A stretch of 64,000 bases of DNA from Polyangium spumosum. Its GTDB lineage: Bacteria; Myxococcota_A; Polyangia; Polyangiales; Polyangiaceae. The stretch lies in NCBI RefSeq assembly GCF_009649845.1, contig NZ_WJIE01000013.1, positions 62,001 to 126,000 on the forward strand, written 5' to 3'. The position numbers and the translations under genes were made by a program. The notes under the pieces were generated by a model. It was not told the origin of the DNA. It searched no databases and was given only the letters and a program-made list of their open reading frames with translations. Positions 19,234 to 27,520 of this stretch are shown here, in pieces. Within the stretch, counting starts at the first letter, position 1; each line of letters begins with the position of its first letter.

Positions 19234-20862
19234 ATGGCGGAAGACGTCTTCTCCAGCGTTCGTGAACTGCAAGCGGAGATCGCCCTTGTCCGTGGCGCCC
19301 TCGACGTTCTGGACGAGGCGATCATCGTGGCCGACGAGACCAAGCGGATCGTCGCGTGGAACCGCGCCGCGGCGCGCCTGATCGGGCTCCCGGTCGACGC
19401 CCCGGCGGGAGCGTGGGTCGAGGCTTTTGGCATTTTCTTGCCGGACGAACGGACGCCTTGCCCCACCCATGACGTCCCGCTCCTGCGGGCGCTCTCGGGC
19501 GAGCGCGTGGACGACGTCCTCCTTTATGTGAAAAACCCGCGCGCGCCGCAGGGGATCCACGTCGTCGTCTCTGCCCGGCCGATCGTGGGCGAGGGGGGCC
19601 GGGTCCGCGGGGGCGTCGTGACCTTCCAGGACGCCTCGGCGGCGCAGGTCGCGGCGGCGGCGGTCGACCACGCCGAGGCGCGGCTCCGCGCGATCGTCGC
19701 AAATACGCCGAGCGTCGCGATCGAGGGGTATGACGCCGAGGGCCGCGTGCTCTACTGGAACCGCGCCGCCGAGCGCCTTTTTGGCTGGTCCGAAGTGGAG
19801 GCTGTCGGCAAGACGCTCGACGCCGTGATGCTGGACGAGGCCTCGACGCGGACGTTCGTGGAGACGCTCGCGGAGATCGGGCGCACGGGCAAGCCGAGCG
19901 GGCCCACGGAATGGTCGTGCCACCGCAAGGACGGCCGCGAGGTCTGGGTGTACTCGACGATCTTTTCGATCCCCACGATCACGGGGGCCTGCGAGTTCGT
20001 CTGCATGGACGTGGACGTGACGCCGCTCAAGCTCGCGGAGAATCGCATCCGTGAGCAAGCCGAGCGGCTGGAGGCGCAGGCCATCGGCAATGCGACCCGC
20101 TTCCACGAGGCGATGGAGGCGATCTCGGCGCGCGACGATTTCCTCGCCATTGCCTCGCACGAGCTCCGCACGCCGCTCACGCCGCTCAAGCTCCAGCTCG
20201 AGCGCCTCGTGCGCGACGCGCGCGCCGGGGTCCACCAGGAGCGCATGGGGCCGGCGCTCGAGGTGGCCTACCGGCAAGCCGTGCGGCTCGCCGCGCTCAT
20301 CGATCGCCTGCTCGACGTCTCGCGTATCACGGCCGGCAGGCTCGATCTCTGCCTCGAGGAGGTCGACCTCTCGGCGCTCGTGCAGGACGTGGTGACGCGT
20401 TTCGGTCGCGAGGCCGAGGAGGCCGGGTGCTCGATCACGTTCCAGCATGACAAACCCGTCCTCGGCACGTGGGATCGGCTGCGGATCGAGCAGGTGGTCA
20501 CGAACCTCCTCGGCAATGCGATCAAGTATGGCCGCGGCGAGCCGATCGAGATCGCTCTCGAGGCCGACGAGGCCGCGGCGCGCCTCACGGTCCGCGATCA
20601 CGGCGTCGGCATTGCGCCCGAGGACCAGGGCAAGATCTTCGAGCGATTCGAGCGCGCCGTCTCCAACCAGTCGTTCGGCGGCCTCGGGCTCGGCCTGTGG
20701 ATCGTGCGGCAGATCGTGGAGGCGCACGGCGGCTCTGTCCGCGTGGAGAGCGTGCAGGGCGAGGGATCGACCTTCCGGGTGGAGCTGCCGCGGTGGGGGC
20801 GAGCGCCCTCCGAATCACGCGGCGCGGCGCCCTCGCCAGGCGAGACCACGAGAGGTGGGTGA
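19234..20862 (+). CDS. Cytoplasmic PAS-PAS histidine kinase
   Basis: 542 residues from ATG 19234, which has GAGGAG nearby; an upstream TTG at 19189 is less likely. Two PAS domains (about 15-125 and 145-265; FGWSEVEAVGKTLDAV is typical) are followed by a HisKA helix with His309 in IASHELRTPLTPLK and a HATPase domain with NLLGNAIKYG, DHGVGIAPEDQGKIF and GGLGLGLWIV. There are no membrane segments, so it reads an internal signal, perhaps redox or a small ligand. No response regulator is adjacent. It is convergent with the methylase gene, with 3 bp between the stops. The 198 bp before it hold no gene. Confidence 0.9.
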   Translation: MAEDVFSSVRELQAEIALVRGALDVLDEAIIVADETKRIVAWNRAAARLIGLPVDAPAGAWVEAFGIFLPDERTPCPTHDVPLLRALSGERVDDVLLYVKNPRAPQGIHVVVSARPIVGEGGRVRGGVVTFQDASAAQVAAAAVDHAEARLRAIVANTPSVAIEGYDAEGRVLYWNRAAERLFGWSEVEAVGKTLDAVMLDEASTRTFVETLAEIGRTGKPSGPTEWSCHRKDGREVWVYSTIFSIPTITGACEFVCMDVDVTPLKLAENRIREQAERLEAQAIGNATRFHEAMEAISARDDFLAIASHELRTPLTPLKLQLERLVRDARAGVHQERMGPALEVAYRQAVRLAALIDRLLDVSRITAGRLDLCLEEVDLSALVQDVVTRFGREAEEAGCSITFQHDKPVLGTWDRLRIEQVVTNLLGNAIKYGRGEPIEIALEADEAAARLTVRDHGVGIAPEDQGKIFERFERAVSNQSFGGLGLGLWIVRQIVEAHGGSVRVESVQGEGSTFRVELPRWGRAPSESRGAAPSPGETTRGG

Positions 20863-20865
20863 GGC

Positions 20866-23079
20866 TCAGGGCCGGATCCAGCGCTCGATCGGGCCGCGCT
20901 CCGGGCACGAGAGCCCGAGCGCGAGGGCGACGAGCTCGTCGAGCTTTTCCTGCTCGGCCCGGGTGATCCCCTGGTTTCGCGTGCCAAACTCGTCGGCGAG
21001 CGCCTCGATCGCGGGCATGTACTGGAGATCCGCCGGGGCGGGCAGCGCGCGCAGGTGGGTGATCTTCACCTGCGGCATCCCTTGCCGGGCGTCGCGGTGC
21101 CGCATGTAATGGTACCAGCGGATCGGCGTGGCGTTGAGCCAGCCGAGGAGGAACGCGGCGCTGTGTCGTTCGTCCGAGAAACCCGCCAGGATCGAGTTGC
21201 GGAAGGCGAGGCCGTCGGAGGGCGCGACCATCGGGAAGCGGGCCGTCTGCCGGATGAGCAGGCGCACGGCGAGCCATTCGGCGTCCTTGCGGAATCGCCC
21301 CGAGAAATCGGCCGGGTCGCAATAGAGGCGCGGAGGGCGCCTCGCGAAAGGCTCGATGTCCCCGCCCACGCGTACGCCCACGCGGAAGCGCTCGTCGGGC
21401 GCCTCGCGCTCGTGGAGGTGCCGGACGTCGTCGCCGGTGCTCTGAAAGCCCCGCTCGCCGAAGAGGTGCGGGGGGAGCTTCGGCAGGGCCGAGAGCCGCT
21501 CGAGCAGGGCCGTGGCCTCGGCGTCGAGGTCCGAACGCGAGAGGGGCCAGGCGCCGGCCGATTCGAGGGCCAAGGGCGCGCTCCTTCGCGTGGAGATGAG
21601 CCCCATGCTCGGCTGGAAGACGCCCTCGAATGCGTCCCCGAAATCGGGCAGATCCTCGTCGCAGGCGCAGAGCGCGTCGTGCGCGCGGCGCGTGGGCTCG
21701 TATCCGCCGAGATCGGACATGGAGGTGGGCAAGACGAGCCCGAGCCGGCCTCCCGGGCGCAGCATGCGGGCGCATTGGTACACGAACAGGCCCTGCAAAT
21801 TGCGATACCCCGCGAAGGCCGGGTTCGTGCTTCGATAAAACGCGCGCAGCTCGGCCGCGAGCGGCTGGGCCGCCCGGCCCGCGTACGAGACCCAGGGCGG
21901 GTTTCCCACGAGCGCGTCGAAGCCGCCGCGGCCGAAGACCTCGGGGAGCTCGATCTCCCAGTGAAACGGAGAGCGCGCCGCGATCGCTGCGGCGCCGAGC
22001 AGGGCGTCGCCCATAGCTCGGAGCGGCGCGAGGGCGCGATCGGCGTCCGCGAGGCATTCTGGATCGGACGACGCGAAGAATCGCCTCCGGCGCGCCTCGG
22101 CCTCGGCCACGCGCTCGCGGACGGCCTCGGGCGAGGCGGCTTCGATGGCGTCCCGCCCGAGGCCGACGAGCGAGTCGCCGTGGCGCAGGGTGGCTTCGAG
22201 GAACGAAGAGGGGTGCTCCGGGGCGGCCGTGAGCAGCCATAACGAGACGCGGGCGAGGTCCACGGCGATCGGGTTGCGATCCACGCCGTAGAGGCAATGC
22301 CTCGCGGCGAGCCTGCGCGCCTGCGATCGTGGATCCTCGCCCGCCGGCGCGCCCGCGGGGGAGCGCTCCCAGGCGGAGACGAGGCGATCGCCGAGCCACC
22401 GACAAACCTCCACCAGAAACGCGCCCGAGCCCATTGCGGGATCACAGACGGAGAGGCGCAGGATCCCCTCGGGGCTCGCGTCCGGGGGGACGAGCGGCGA
22501 GAGCGTGCGCTCGACCATGATCCGCGTGAGGAGCGGCGAGGTATAATGGGCGCCGGTGCGGCGTCGCTCCTCGGAAAAACCCATCAGGGTCTCGTAGACG
22601 GTGCCGATGCCCTCGACCTCGAGCTCGCCGAACGCGAGGGGCTCGCCCGAAGCGAGGAGGAGTTTGTCGAGGACGCGCAAGACGACGGCGTCGGAGAGCC
22701 GCCCTTCCAGGAAAGGATGGGCGTCCGCGTCGAAGAGCGAGCCGCGCCGGGCGGGTTTGTCGGGGCCGGTTCGTCCGAGGGCCCCGTCGTGCAGGCGGCG
22801 GAACAGGCCGGTGATACGGTGCCAGGCTTCGTGACGATCTCCAAGCGGCGCGCGGGCGCGCTCGGCCGCGGTGAGCTCGGCGTGCAGGCGCCCGAGCTCG
22901 TCCTCGGACAAACGCCCCCGGGACGCGGCGAAGAGAACGACGACGAGGCGCATGATCGCGCTGACGAGACCCGCGTGATCCGCCCCCGGAAACCCGGCGG
23001 CGAGCTCGCGCAGGGCGAGCGGCGCCTGCTCGCGCAATGCGCCCGCGCCTCGGGCTGCCTTTGCCCCGCTCTCCGTCAC
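20866..23079 (-). CDS. N6-adenine DNA methyltransferase (Eco57I/N6-Mtase-like)
   Basis: 737 residues from GTG 23079, chosen because it overlaps the upstream stop codon as GTGA, the coupling used elsewhere in this window; a TTG at 23091 is the alternative. SAM-binding motif I DPAMGSGAFLVEV and catalytic motif IV NPPW are intact, with VDRNPIAVDLARVSLWL between them, and the C-terminal half resembles target-recognition regions (HLHEREAPDERFRVGVRVGG). It should methylate adenine in DNA. No nuclease motif was seen and no restriction gene is nearby, so it may be a solitary methylase. The start is abrupt compared with most Eco57I-type proteins, so loss of an N-terminal part is possible. Confidence 0.85.
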   Translation of the reverse strand: MTESGAKAARGAGALREQAPLALRELAAGFPGADHAGLVSAIMRLVVVLFAASRGRLSEDELGRLHAELTAAERARAPLGDRHEAWHRITGLFRRLHDGALGRTGPDKPARRGSLFDADAHPFLEGRLSDAVVLRVLDKLLLASGEPLAFGELEVEGIGTVYETLMGFSEERRRTGAHYTSPLLTRIMVERTLSPLVPPDASPEGILRLSVCDPAMGSGAFLVEVCRWLGDRLVSAWERSPAGAPAGEDPRSQARRLAARHCLYGVDRNPIAVDLARVSLWLLTAAPEHPSSFLEATLRHGDSLVGLGRDAIEAASPEAVRERVAEAEARRRRFFASSDPECLADADRALAPLRAMGDALLGAAAIAARSPFHWEIELPEVFGRGGFDALVGNPPWVSYAGRAAQPLAAELRAFYRSTNPAFAGYRNLQGLFVYQCARMLRPGGRLGLVLPTSMSDLGGYEPTRRAHDALCACDEDLPDFGDAFEGVFQPSMGLISTRRSAPLALESAGAWPLSRSDLDAEATALLERLSALPKLPPHLFGERGFQSTGDDVRHLHEREAPDERFRVGVRVGGDIEPFARRPPRLYCDPADFSGRFRKDAEWLAVRLLIRQTARFPMVAPSDGLAFRNSILAGFSDERHSAAFLLGWLNATPIRWYHYMRHRDARQGMPQVKITHLRALPAPADLQYMPAIEALADEFGTRNQGITRAEQEKLDELVALALGLSCPERGPIERWIRP

Positions 23080-23921
23080 AGCTTCTCGCAATGAATCAGC
23101 TCGAGGAAGGGGAGCGCCGCCTCGCTCGCGTCCGTCTGCGTCGCGCTCGTGTATGTATCGTTTCGCGCGTACCCCGTCGCGGCGCCGTTGCTCACGAGGC
23201 CGATCCCGTGCGAGGCCGTGGCGAGCGAGGTGTCGCCGCCGTGGGTATGCGCGCGCGGGGCCGCGCTCGAGAGGGGCTCGCCGCCGAAGGAGAGATCCGC
23301 GGGTGCGCCTTTCGGCAGGCCCACGACGAGCCGGCCTTGCGTCGCGGCGGCCTGCTGGAAGCCGGACGGACAGGTCGGGCCGTCATAAAAAATCTGCATC
23401 CCTCTCGGCAAGGGTTTGCCCCCGGCCACGGGCTCCGCCAGCTTCTTGCACGCGAGGAGCTGCACGTAGGGCAAACCCGTGGTGGCTTCCTCCGAGGTCG
23501 TCTCGAACACGGCCGTTCCGGCCGCCGCGACGCCCGCGTTCCCGCCGCCCGAGACGCCCGCATACGAAATGGGGACGAGGTCGAACGTCGCATTCACCCG
23601 GTGCGAATGGGCCCGCTCTTCGCCGCTCACGAGGGGCTCGCCCACGGTCGTCCCGCCGGCCGCGTCGCCGATCGTCGGCAGGAGGGTCCGGCCCGCCGCG
23701 GCCTTGTAGGGCTCCCACCCGCTCGGGCAGGCCGGTACCTGGAAAAACCCGATCGTGCTCCGCGGCAATGCGTCCCCGCGCGCCCCGGGGCCACCTCCCG
23801 CGCCGCCGCTGCCGCCGCTGCCATCCCCGCCGGCGCCCTGCGAGCCGCCGCTCGTGGAGGAGGTGCCGGCCGCGCACGCGGTGACGAGGGCCATCGCAAT
23901 GGCGGCGAGCGTGCTCTTCAT
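23076..23921 (-). CDS. Lipoprotein with two copies of a Cys/His module
   Basis: 281 residues from ATG 23921, which overlaps the upstream stop as ATGA. The signal has lipobox LVTAC, then a Gly/Ser-rich spacer. Two modules of roughly 100 residues follow. Each opens with CPSGW or CPSGF, continues with a GR(T/L)(L/V)(L/V) strand, GEPL and AHSH or AHTH, and closes with LP(Y/F)(V/L)(Q/E)L followed by a short Cys-Lys end (LLACKK, LIHCEK). The arrangement recalls phage tail-collar-type proteins only loosely, and I do not recognise a named family. It is coupled at both ends, to a one-module homologue upstream and to the DNA methylase downstream. Confidence 0.72.
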   Translation of the reverse strand: MKSTLAAIAMALVTACAAGTSSTSGGSQGAGGDGSGGSGGAGGGPGARGDALPRSTIGFFQVPACPSGWEPYKAAAGRTLLPTIGDAAGGTTVGEPLVSGEERAHSHRVNATFDLVPISYAGVSGGGNAGVAAAGTAVFETTSEEATTGLPYVQLLACKKLAEPVAGGKPLPRGMQIFYDGPTCPSGFQQAAATQGRLVVGLPKGAPADLSFGGEPLSSAAPRAHTHGGDTSLATASHGIGLVSNGAATGYARNDTYTSATQTDASEAALPFLELIHCEKL

Positions 23922-24364
23922 TGCTTCACGCATGCCATCACCTGCACGAAAGGGAGGCCCGAGACGCCCGGGCTCGTGGTCCCGGAGAGGCCGTAGGTCT
24001 GCGCCTTCGCCCCGGCCTGGTTGTCCCCGTTGGCGGCCGCGATCGATTTCGAGGGCAAGGCGAGCTCGCCCTCGTAGGCGTGGGTATGTGTGCGGTCCTC
24101 GCGGTCCGCGAGGGGCTCGCCGACCTGCACGCCGACGTCCTTGCCCTCGGCGACCGCCACGACGAGCCGTCCTTCGACGTTCGGCGCGGGCGCCCACCCG
24201 GGGGGACAAACGCCGCCTTCGACGTGTGCCATCATGCCTGCAGGCACACCATCGTCCTCCGCGGGCTCCCCGGACGCGCTCCGGCTCGCGACGAGACCGA
24301 GGCCGAGGCCGAGGCCGAGGAGCAGAAACCTGCCAGCCTTCGCACCCGAGATTGGTTCCTTCAT
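23918..24364 (-). CDS. Exported protein with one copy of the Cys/His module
   Basis: 148 residues from ATG 24364. The hydrophobic core of the signal peptide is a run of Leu-Gly repeats encoded by a hexanucleotide repeat. A single module follows: CPPGWAPAPN, GRLVVAVAEG, GEPLADREDRTHTHAY, and the closing LPFVQVMACVKQ, homologous to both modules of the downstream gene. The stop overlaps that gene's start as ATGA. No ribosome site is obvious. The function is unknown; an exported, disulphide-stabilised binding domain is plausible. Confidence 0.65.
   Translation of the reverse strand: MKEPISGAKAGRFLLLGLGLGLGLVASRSASGEPAEDDGVPAGMMAHVEGGVCPPGWAPAPNVEGRLVVAVAEGKDVGVQVGEPLADREDRTHTHAYEGELALPSKSIAAANGDNQAGAKAQTYGLSGTTSPGVSGLPFVQVMACVKQ
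24297..24320 (-). repeat. Hexanucleotide tandem repeat (4 x CCGAGG) in a signal peptide
   Basis: Four perfect copies of CCGAGG read on the minus strand as alternating Leu-Gly codons in the hydrophobic core of the exported module protein. Gain or loss of units would keep the frame and only change the length of the signal-peptide core. Confidence 0.7.
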
Positions 24365-24509
24365 GGTTCGAGGGGTAAAGGCCCGCTCCGGCGGCGTCAA
24401 CGGGAAGCAGATGACGCACCGCTGCGAAGCGCGCCGTCCCCTTCCCGCGCGTGGGCCATCCCTATTTTTCTCCATCGATCCCGCGTCTTTTGGGATAGGC
24501 TCCGGCGCG

Positions 24510-27083
24510 ATGCAAATCCTCTCGGTCGGTCCCCTGCGCACGGGGTCCCTCGTGTGGCAGAAGCGCGCCGGGGGCTTCGTCCTCACGGTCGTTTGCAAGG
24601 CCACGTATTGGCTCCAGCCCGGCGAGGCCATGCTCTCGAACGAGCAGGAGGCCCTCAATGAGGCCGACGACCACTGGGACGACGACCCGAACCGGAGCCT
24701 GCGCGCCGCGAGTGACCTCGTCCCCCAGAAGCCGCGCCCCGAGGTCACGCTCGTCGGTTATGCCTACGCCCCGGGACAGCAGCCGGTCCGCTCGCTCGTG
24801 GCCCGCATGGTCGTCGGCGAGGTCGACAAGGCGATCGAGGTGTTTTGCGACCGCTCCTTCCTGCCCGACGGCTCGCTCCAGGAGGGGACACGCTTCACGC
24901 GCATGCGCCTGACCTGGGAGCGCGCAGGCGGCGGGCCCGGGACGCACAACCCCGTGGGCATTCGCGCCGATGTGCGTGACGGTTATGGCAGGCGTACGCT
25001 GCCGAACCTGCAGCCCCTCGGGGTGTATGTCTCGCAGCCCGACGATTTCGTGCCGCCCATTTGTTTTGCGCCAATCGCGATGAGCTGGCCCTCGCGGGCC
25101 GATCTCGTGGGCCGCGCGCCGCCGCCCGCGGGCGTGGGGCTCGAGGGGCCGAGCGAGGCGTACTTCAATGCGGCGCCCTCGGATCAGCTCCTCTCGGCGC
25201 TGCGCGACAACGAGCGTATCGTCCTCGAGAACCTGCACCCGGAGCATCCGCGGCTCATCACGAACCTGCCGGGCGTGCGCCCTGCGATCTTCGTCGACCG
25301 AGGGCAGGGGGCGGCGCAACGCCAGAAGGTGCGCGCCGACGCCCTCTGGATCGACACCGATCGCGGGATCGCCACCCTCACCTGGCGCGTGCAGATCCCG
25401 CTCGCCCGGCCCGACGAGCCGGGGCGCGTGATCGTGGGCATGGAGATGCCCGGCCACGAATTGAGCTGGGGCGAGATCGTCCAGGCGATGGCCGCCTCGG
25501 AGTCGAAGGGTTTTTCCGAGGAGGACCATACCCAGACGAACGTGATCTCCCAGGTCGAGGCCGACGCGGCGCGTCGGGCGGCGTTGCCCTTCTCGGCGTC
25601 GCCCCTGCACCCGGGGGCCCGCGAGCCGCAGCCCTCCCTCTCGGGCGATTTGCCATTTCAATCGTCGGTCCTCCAGCCGCCGACCTCGGCGCCGCGCCCC
25701 TGGGGGCAGCCGCTCCAGACGCCGCCGCAGCCGCCGACGATGAAACCTCCGCCCGTGCCTGCGGCGGCGCGTGGCTCCTTGCCGGGGACCGTGGTCTCGC
25801 CCGCGCCCGTGCCGCCCGTGTCCAAGGTCTCGCCTTCGGTGTCGCCGCCCGCGCCCAAGCCCGCGCCCATTTCCACGCCGGCGTTCGTCCCGCCCGTCGT
25901 GTCCGCGCCCGTCGCCGCGCCGCCGCCCGTGCCTGCGCCCGTCGCCGTCTCCACGATTCCCGCCGCGCCTCCGACGCGGACCCCGCCCGTCCCGCCGCCG
26001 GTTCGTCCGGGCACGACGTCGTCCGAGGGCGGCCGTGGTCCGAGCCCGTGGGTCGGCGGCGCGCCCGGCGGCGTGGCTCCGGGGCGCGAGACGCTCGGCA
26101 CGGCGGCGGCCGCGGCGGCGGCGGCGGTCGCGGAGGCGCCCAAGGACTCGGCCTCCGACGGCGGCGCGCTCGGCGCGTCGAACGAGGCGGCGGGCGTGCG
26201 CCCGTGGAGCGCGCCGCGCCGGGAGATCCGCTCGCTCGTCGCGGAGGAGGAGGCGCAGAAGCCCGTCATCGTCCGCGAGCTCTTGCACCTCGTGTGGTTC
26301 GAGCCGAGCTTCGTCCCGCGCATCCGGCGCGTCCCTTCGTGGAAGAGGCTGCTCTCCGAGCTCGAGCAGCGCGGCGCCGACAAGGAGATCGACGACGTCC
26401 TCGCCGGCAAGGAGGCCTGGGAAATCGAGGATCGCCGCGAGATTTTCGAGATCCTGGCCCGCGCCGATCGAATGGACGAGCGCGGCCTCGTCGAGCTCAT
26501 GGACCAGTCGATCCGCGACGATGGCAAATACGCGACGCCGATCGTGCTCGTGGCGGGCGAGCTCGAGACGCCCTTCGACGAGATGGAGACCTTGAAGGCG
26601 CTCTCGACCGCGGCGGCGCCGCTCGTCGGGCCCACGGACGAGGGGCTCAAGGCGGCCGTCGAGGCGGCGGACAAGTTCGTCGCGCGCTCGGGTTTGTCCT
26701 GGGCGCCGGTCGTGCCCGAGGGTTTGTCGAACCGGATCCGGGAGGCGTTCGCCCGGGAGAAGAAGGGTTTGCCCGCGGACGCGCTCGATACGCAGGCGGA
26801 GCGGGCGCTGCTCGGCGGGCGGCATTATCAGAAGCGCGAGGTGCTCGGCGGGACGTACCTCCGGCTCTTGCTGCGGCTCACCGCGGAGGCGACGCCGATC
26901 GTGGCGTACGCGCCGGAGGCCGTGGCCCGCAAGCTGCCGATGTTCCGCAAGTTCCGGACGCGCCTCGTGGGCGAGCTGCACCCGGCGCAGGACCAGTACG
27001 AGGCGCGGGGCGAGGCGCTGCGCGCGCTCGCGATCGGGACGGTCACGACGCCGGAGCGGGGGACGGCCGGGGCGAAGAGCTAG
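24510..27083 (+). CDS. DUF2169 domain protein, T6SS accessory
   Basis: 857 residues from ATG 24510 (MQILSVGPLRTGSLVWQKR). The N-terminal DUF2169 domain (about 10-310) shows GGFVLTVVCKATYWL and VTLVGYAYAPG. A Pro/Ala/Val-rich linker (about 370-570) follows, then a helical C-terminal domain (about 580-850; PVIVRELLHLVWFEPSFVPRI). DUF2169 proteins occur in type VI secretion clusters, where they are thought to help load or recognise VgrG/PAAR cargo. The VgrG island starts 440 bp downstream on the other strand. There is no signal peptide, which fits a cytoplasmic adaptor. Confidence 0.8.
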   Translation: MQILSVGPLRTGSLVWQKRAGGFVLTVVCKATYWLQPGEAMLSNEQEALNEADDHWDDDPNRSLRAASDLVPQKPRPEVTLVGYAYAPGQQPVRSLVARMVVGEVDKAIEVFCDRSFLPDGSLQEGTRFTRMRLTWERAGGGPGTHNPVGIRADVRDGYGRRTLPNLQPLGVYVSQPDDFVPPICFAPIAMSWPSRADLVGRAPPPAGVGLEGPSEAYFNAAPSDQLLSALRDNERIVLENLHPEHPRLITNLPGVRPAIFVDRGQGAAQRQKVRADALWIDTDRGIATLTWRVQIPLARPDEPGRVIVGMEMPGHELSWGEIVQAMAASESKGFSEEDHTQTNVISQVEADAARRAALPFSASPLHPGAREPQPSLSGDLPFQSSVLQPPTSAPRPWGQPLQTPPQPPTMKPPPVPAAARGSLPGTVVSPAPVPPVSKVSPSVSPPAPKPAPISTPAFVPPVVSAPVAAPPPVPAPVAVSTIPAAPPTRTPPVPPPVRPGTTSSEGGRGPSPWVGGAPGGVAPGRETLGTAAAAAAAAVAEAPKDSASDGGALGASNEAAGVRPWSAPRREIRSLVAEEEAQKPVIVRELLHLVWFEPSFVPRIRRVPSWKRLLSELEQRGADKEIDDVLAGKEAWEIEDRREIFEILARADRMDERGLVELMDQSIRDDGKYATPIVLVAGELETPFDEMETLKALSTAAAPLVGPTDEGLKAAVEAADKFVARSGLSWAPVVPEGLSNRIREAFAREKKGLPADALDTQAERALLGGRHYQKREVLGGTYLRLLLRLTAEATPIVAYAPEAVARKLPMFRKFRTRLVGELHPAQDQYEARGEALRALAIGTVTTPERGTAGAKS

Positions 27084-27138
27084 CGGCTCGATCCACGCGA
27101 AGGGGTTTCACCCTGGCGAACGCGGCGCCCGGCCCCAG

Positions 27139-27157
27139 ATGCGCCTTTAGGCGCATG
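27139..27157 (+). promoter_or_regulatory. Hairpin over a start codon, with a three-codon upstream reading frame
   Basis: ATGCGCC (27139-27145) and GGCGCAT (27150-27156) form a 7-bp stem with loop TTTA, and the second arm includes the first two bases of the ATG at 27155. The same bases encode ATG CGC CTT TAG, a complete Met-Arg-Leu reading frame that ends just before the real start. No Shine-Dalgarno is visible. Confidence 0.4.
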
Positions 27158-27517
27158 ACGGAGCTCATTGGCTGGATCAGCTCGCTCGTTCTGCTCGCGA
27201 CGCTCGCCGGGCAAAACTGGAAACAATGGCGCAGCCGCTCCGTCGAGGGCGTCTCGAAATGGCTGTGGGTCGGTCAGACCGCGGCCTCGGTCGGGTTCAC
27301 GAGCTACAGTGTCCTGCTCGGGAACTGGGTCTTCACGGTCACGAACGCGCTCTTGCTCGTCAATGGCCTCATCGGCTTCGTGATCGTCTCCCGTCACCGC
27401 CGAAGGGCGCGAAGGAGGGAAGAGGCCGTCCCGCGCGCGGGCGCGCTCGGCGTCGCGCGGGGGCTCGACGAGGGCACGTTCGAGCATGCCGCGGCGAAGC
27501 GCGCGCGATCGGTCTGA
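27155..27517 (+). CDS. SemiSWEET / PQ-loop-type small membrane protein
   Basis: 120 residues. Three membrane helices (about 4-20, 38-56, 60-80) and a basic cytoplasmic tail match the half-size SWEET/PQ-loop layout; the segment GQNWKQWRSRSVEGVSKWLW corresponds to the PQ-loop turn between helices 1 and 2. Such proteins dimerise and move sugars or similar small solutes. The start ATG lies in a hairpin (27139-27156). It is convergent with the amidase gene, with 3 bp between the stops. A role as an immunity protein to that amidase cannot be excluded but has no support. Confidence 0.7.
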   Translation: MTELIGWISSLVLLATLAGQNWKQWRSRSVEGVSKWLWVGQTAASVGFTSYSVLLGNWVFTVTNALLLVNGLIGFVIVSRHRRRARRREEAVPRAGALGVARGLDEGTFEHAAAKRARSV

Positions 27518-27520
27518 CCG

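Noticed and set aside
23091-23091. TTG start for the DNA methylase
   Set aside because: GTG at 23079 forms the GTGA overlap that recurs in this window and has GAGAAG before it, so it is the better start.
23076-24364. Prophage remnant because of tail-collar resemblance
   Set aside because: The proteins have lipoprotein or Sec signals, and no phage structural, integrase or lysis genes are near. The resemblance is too weak.
27155-27517. Immunity protein for the amidase
   Set aside because: It is a SemiSWEET-like membrane protein on the opposite strand with a reading frame and leader of its own. Nothing links it to peptidoglycan protection.
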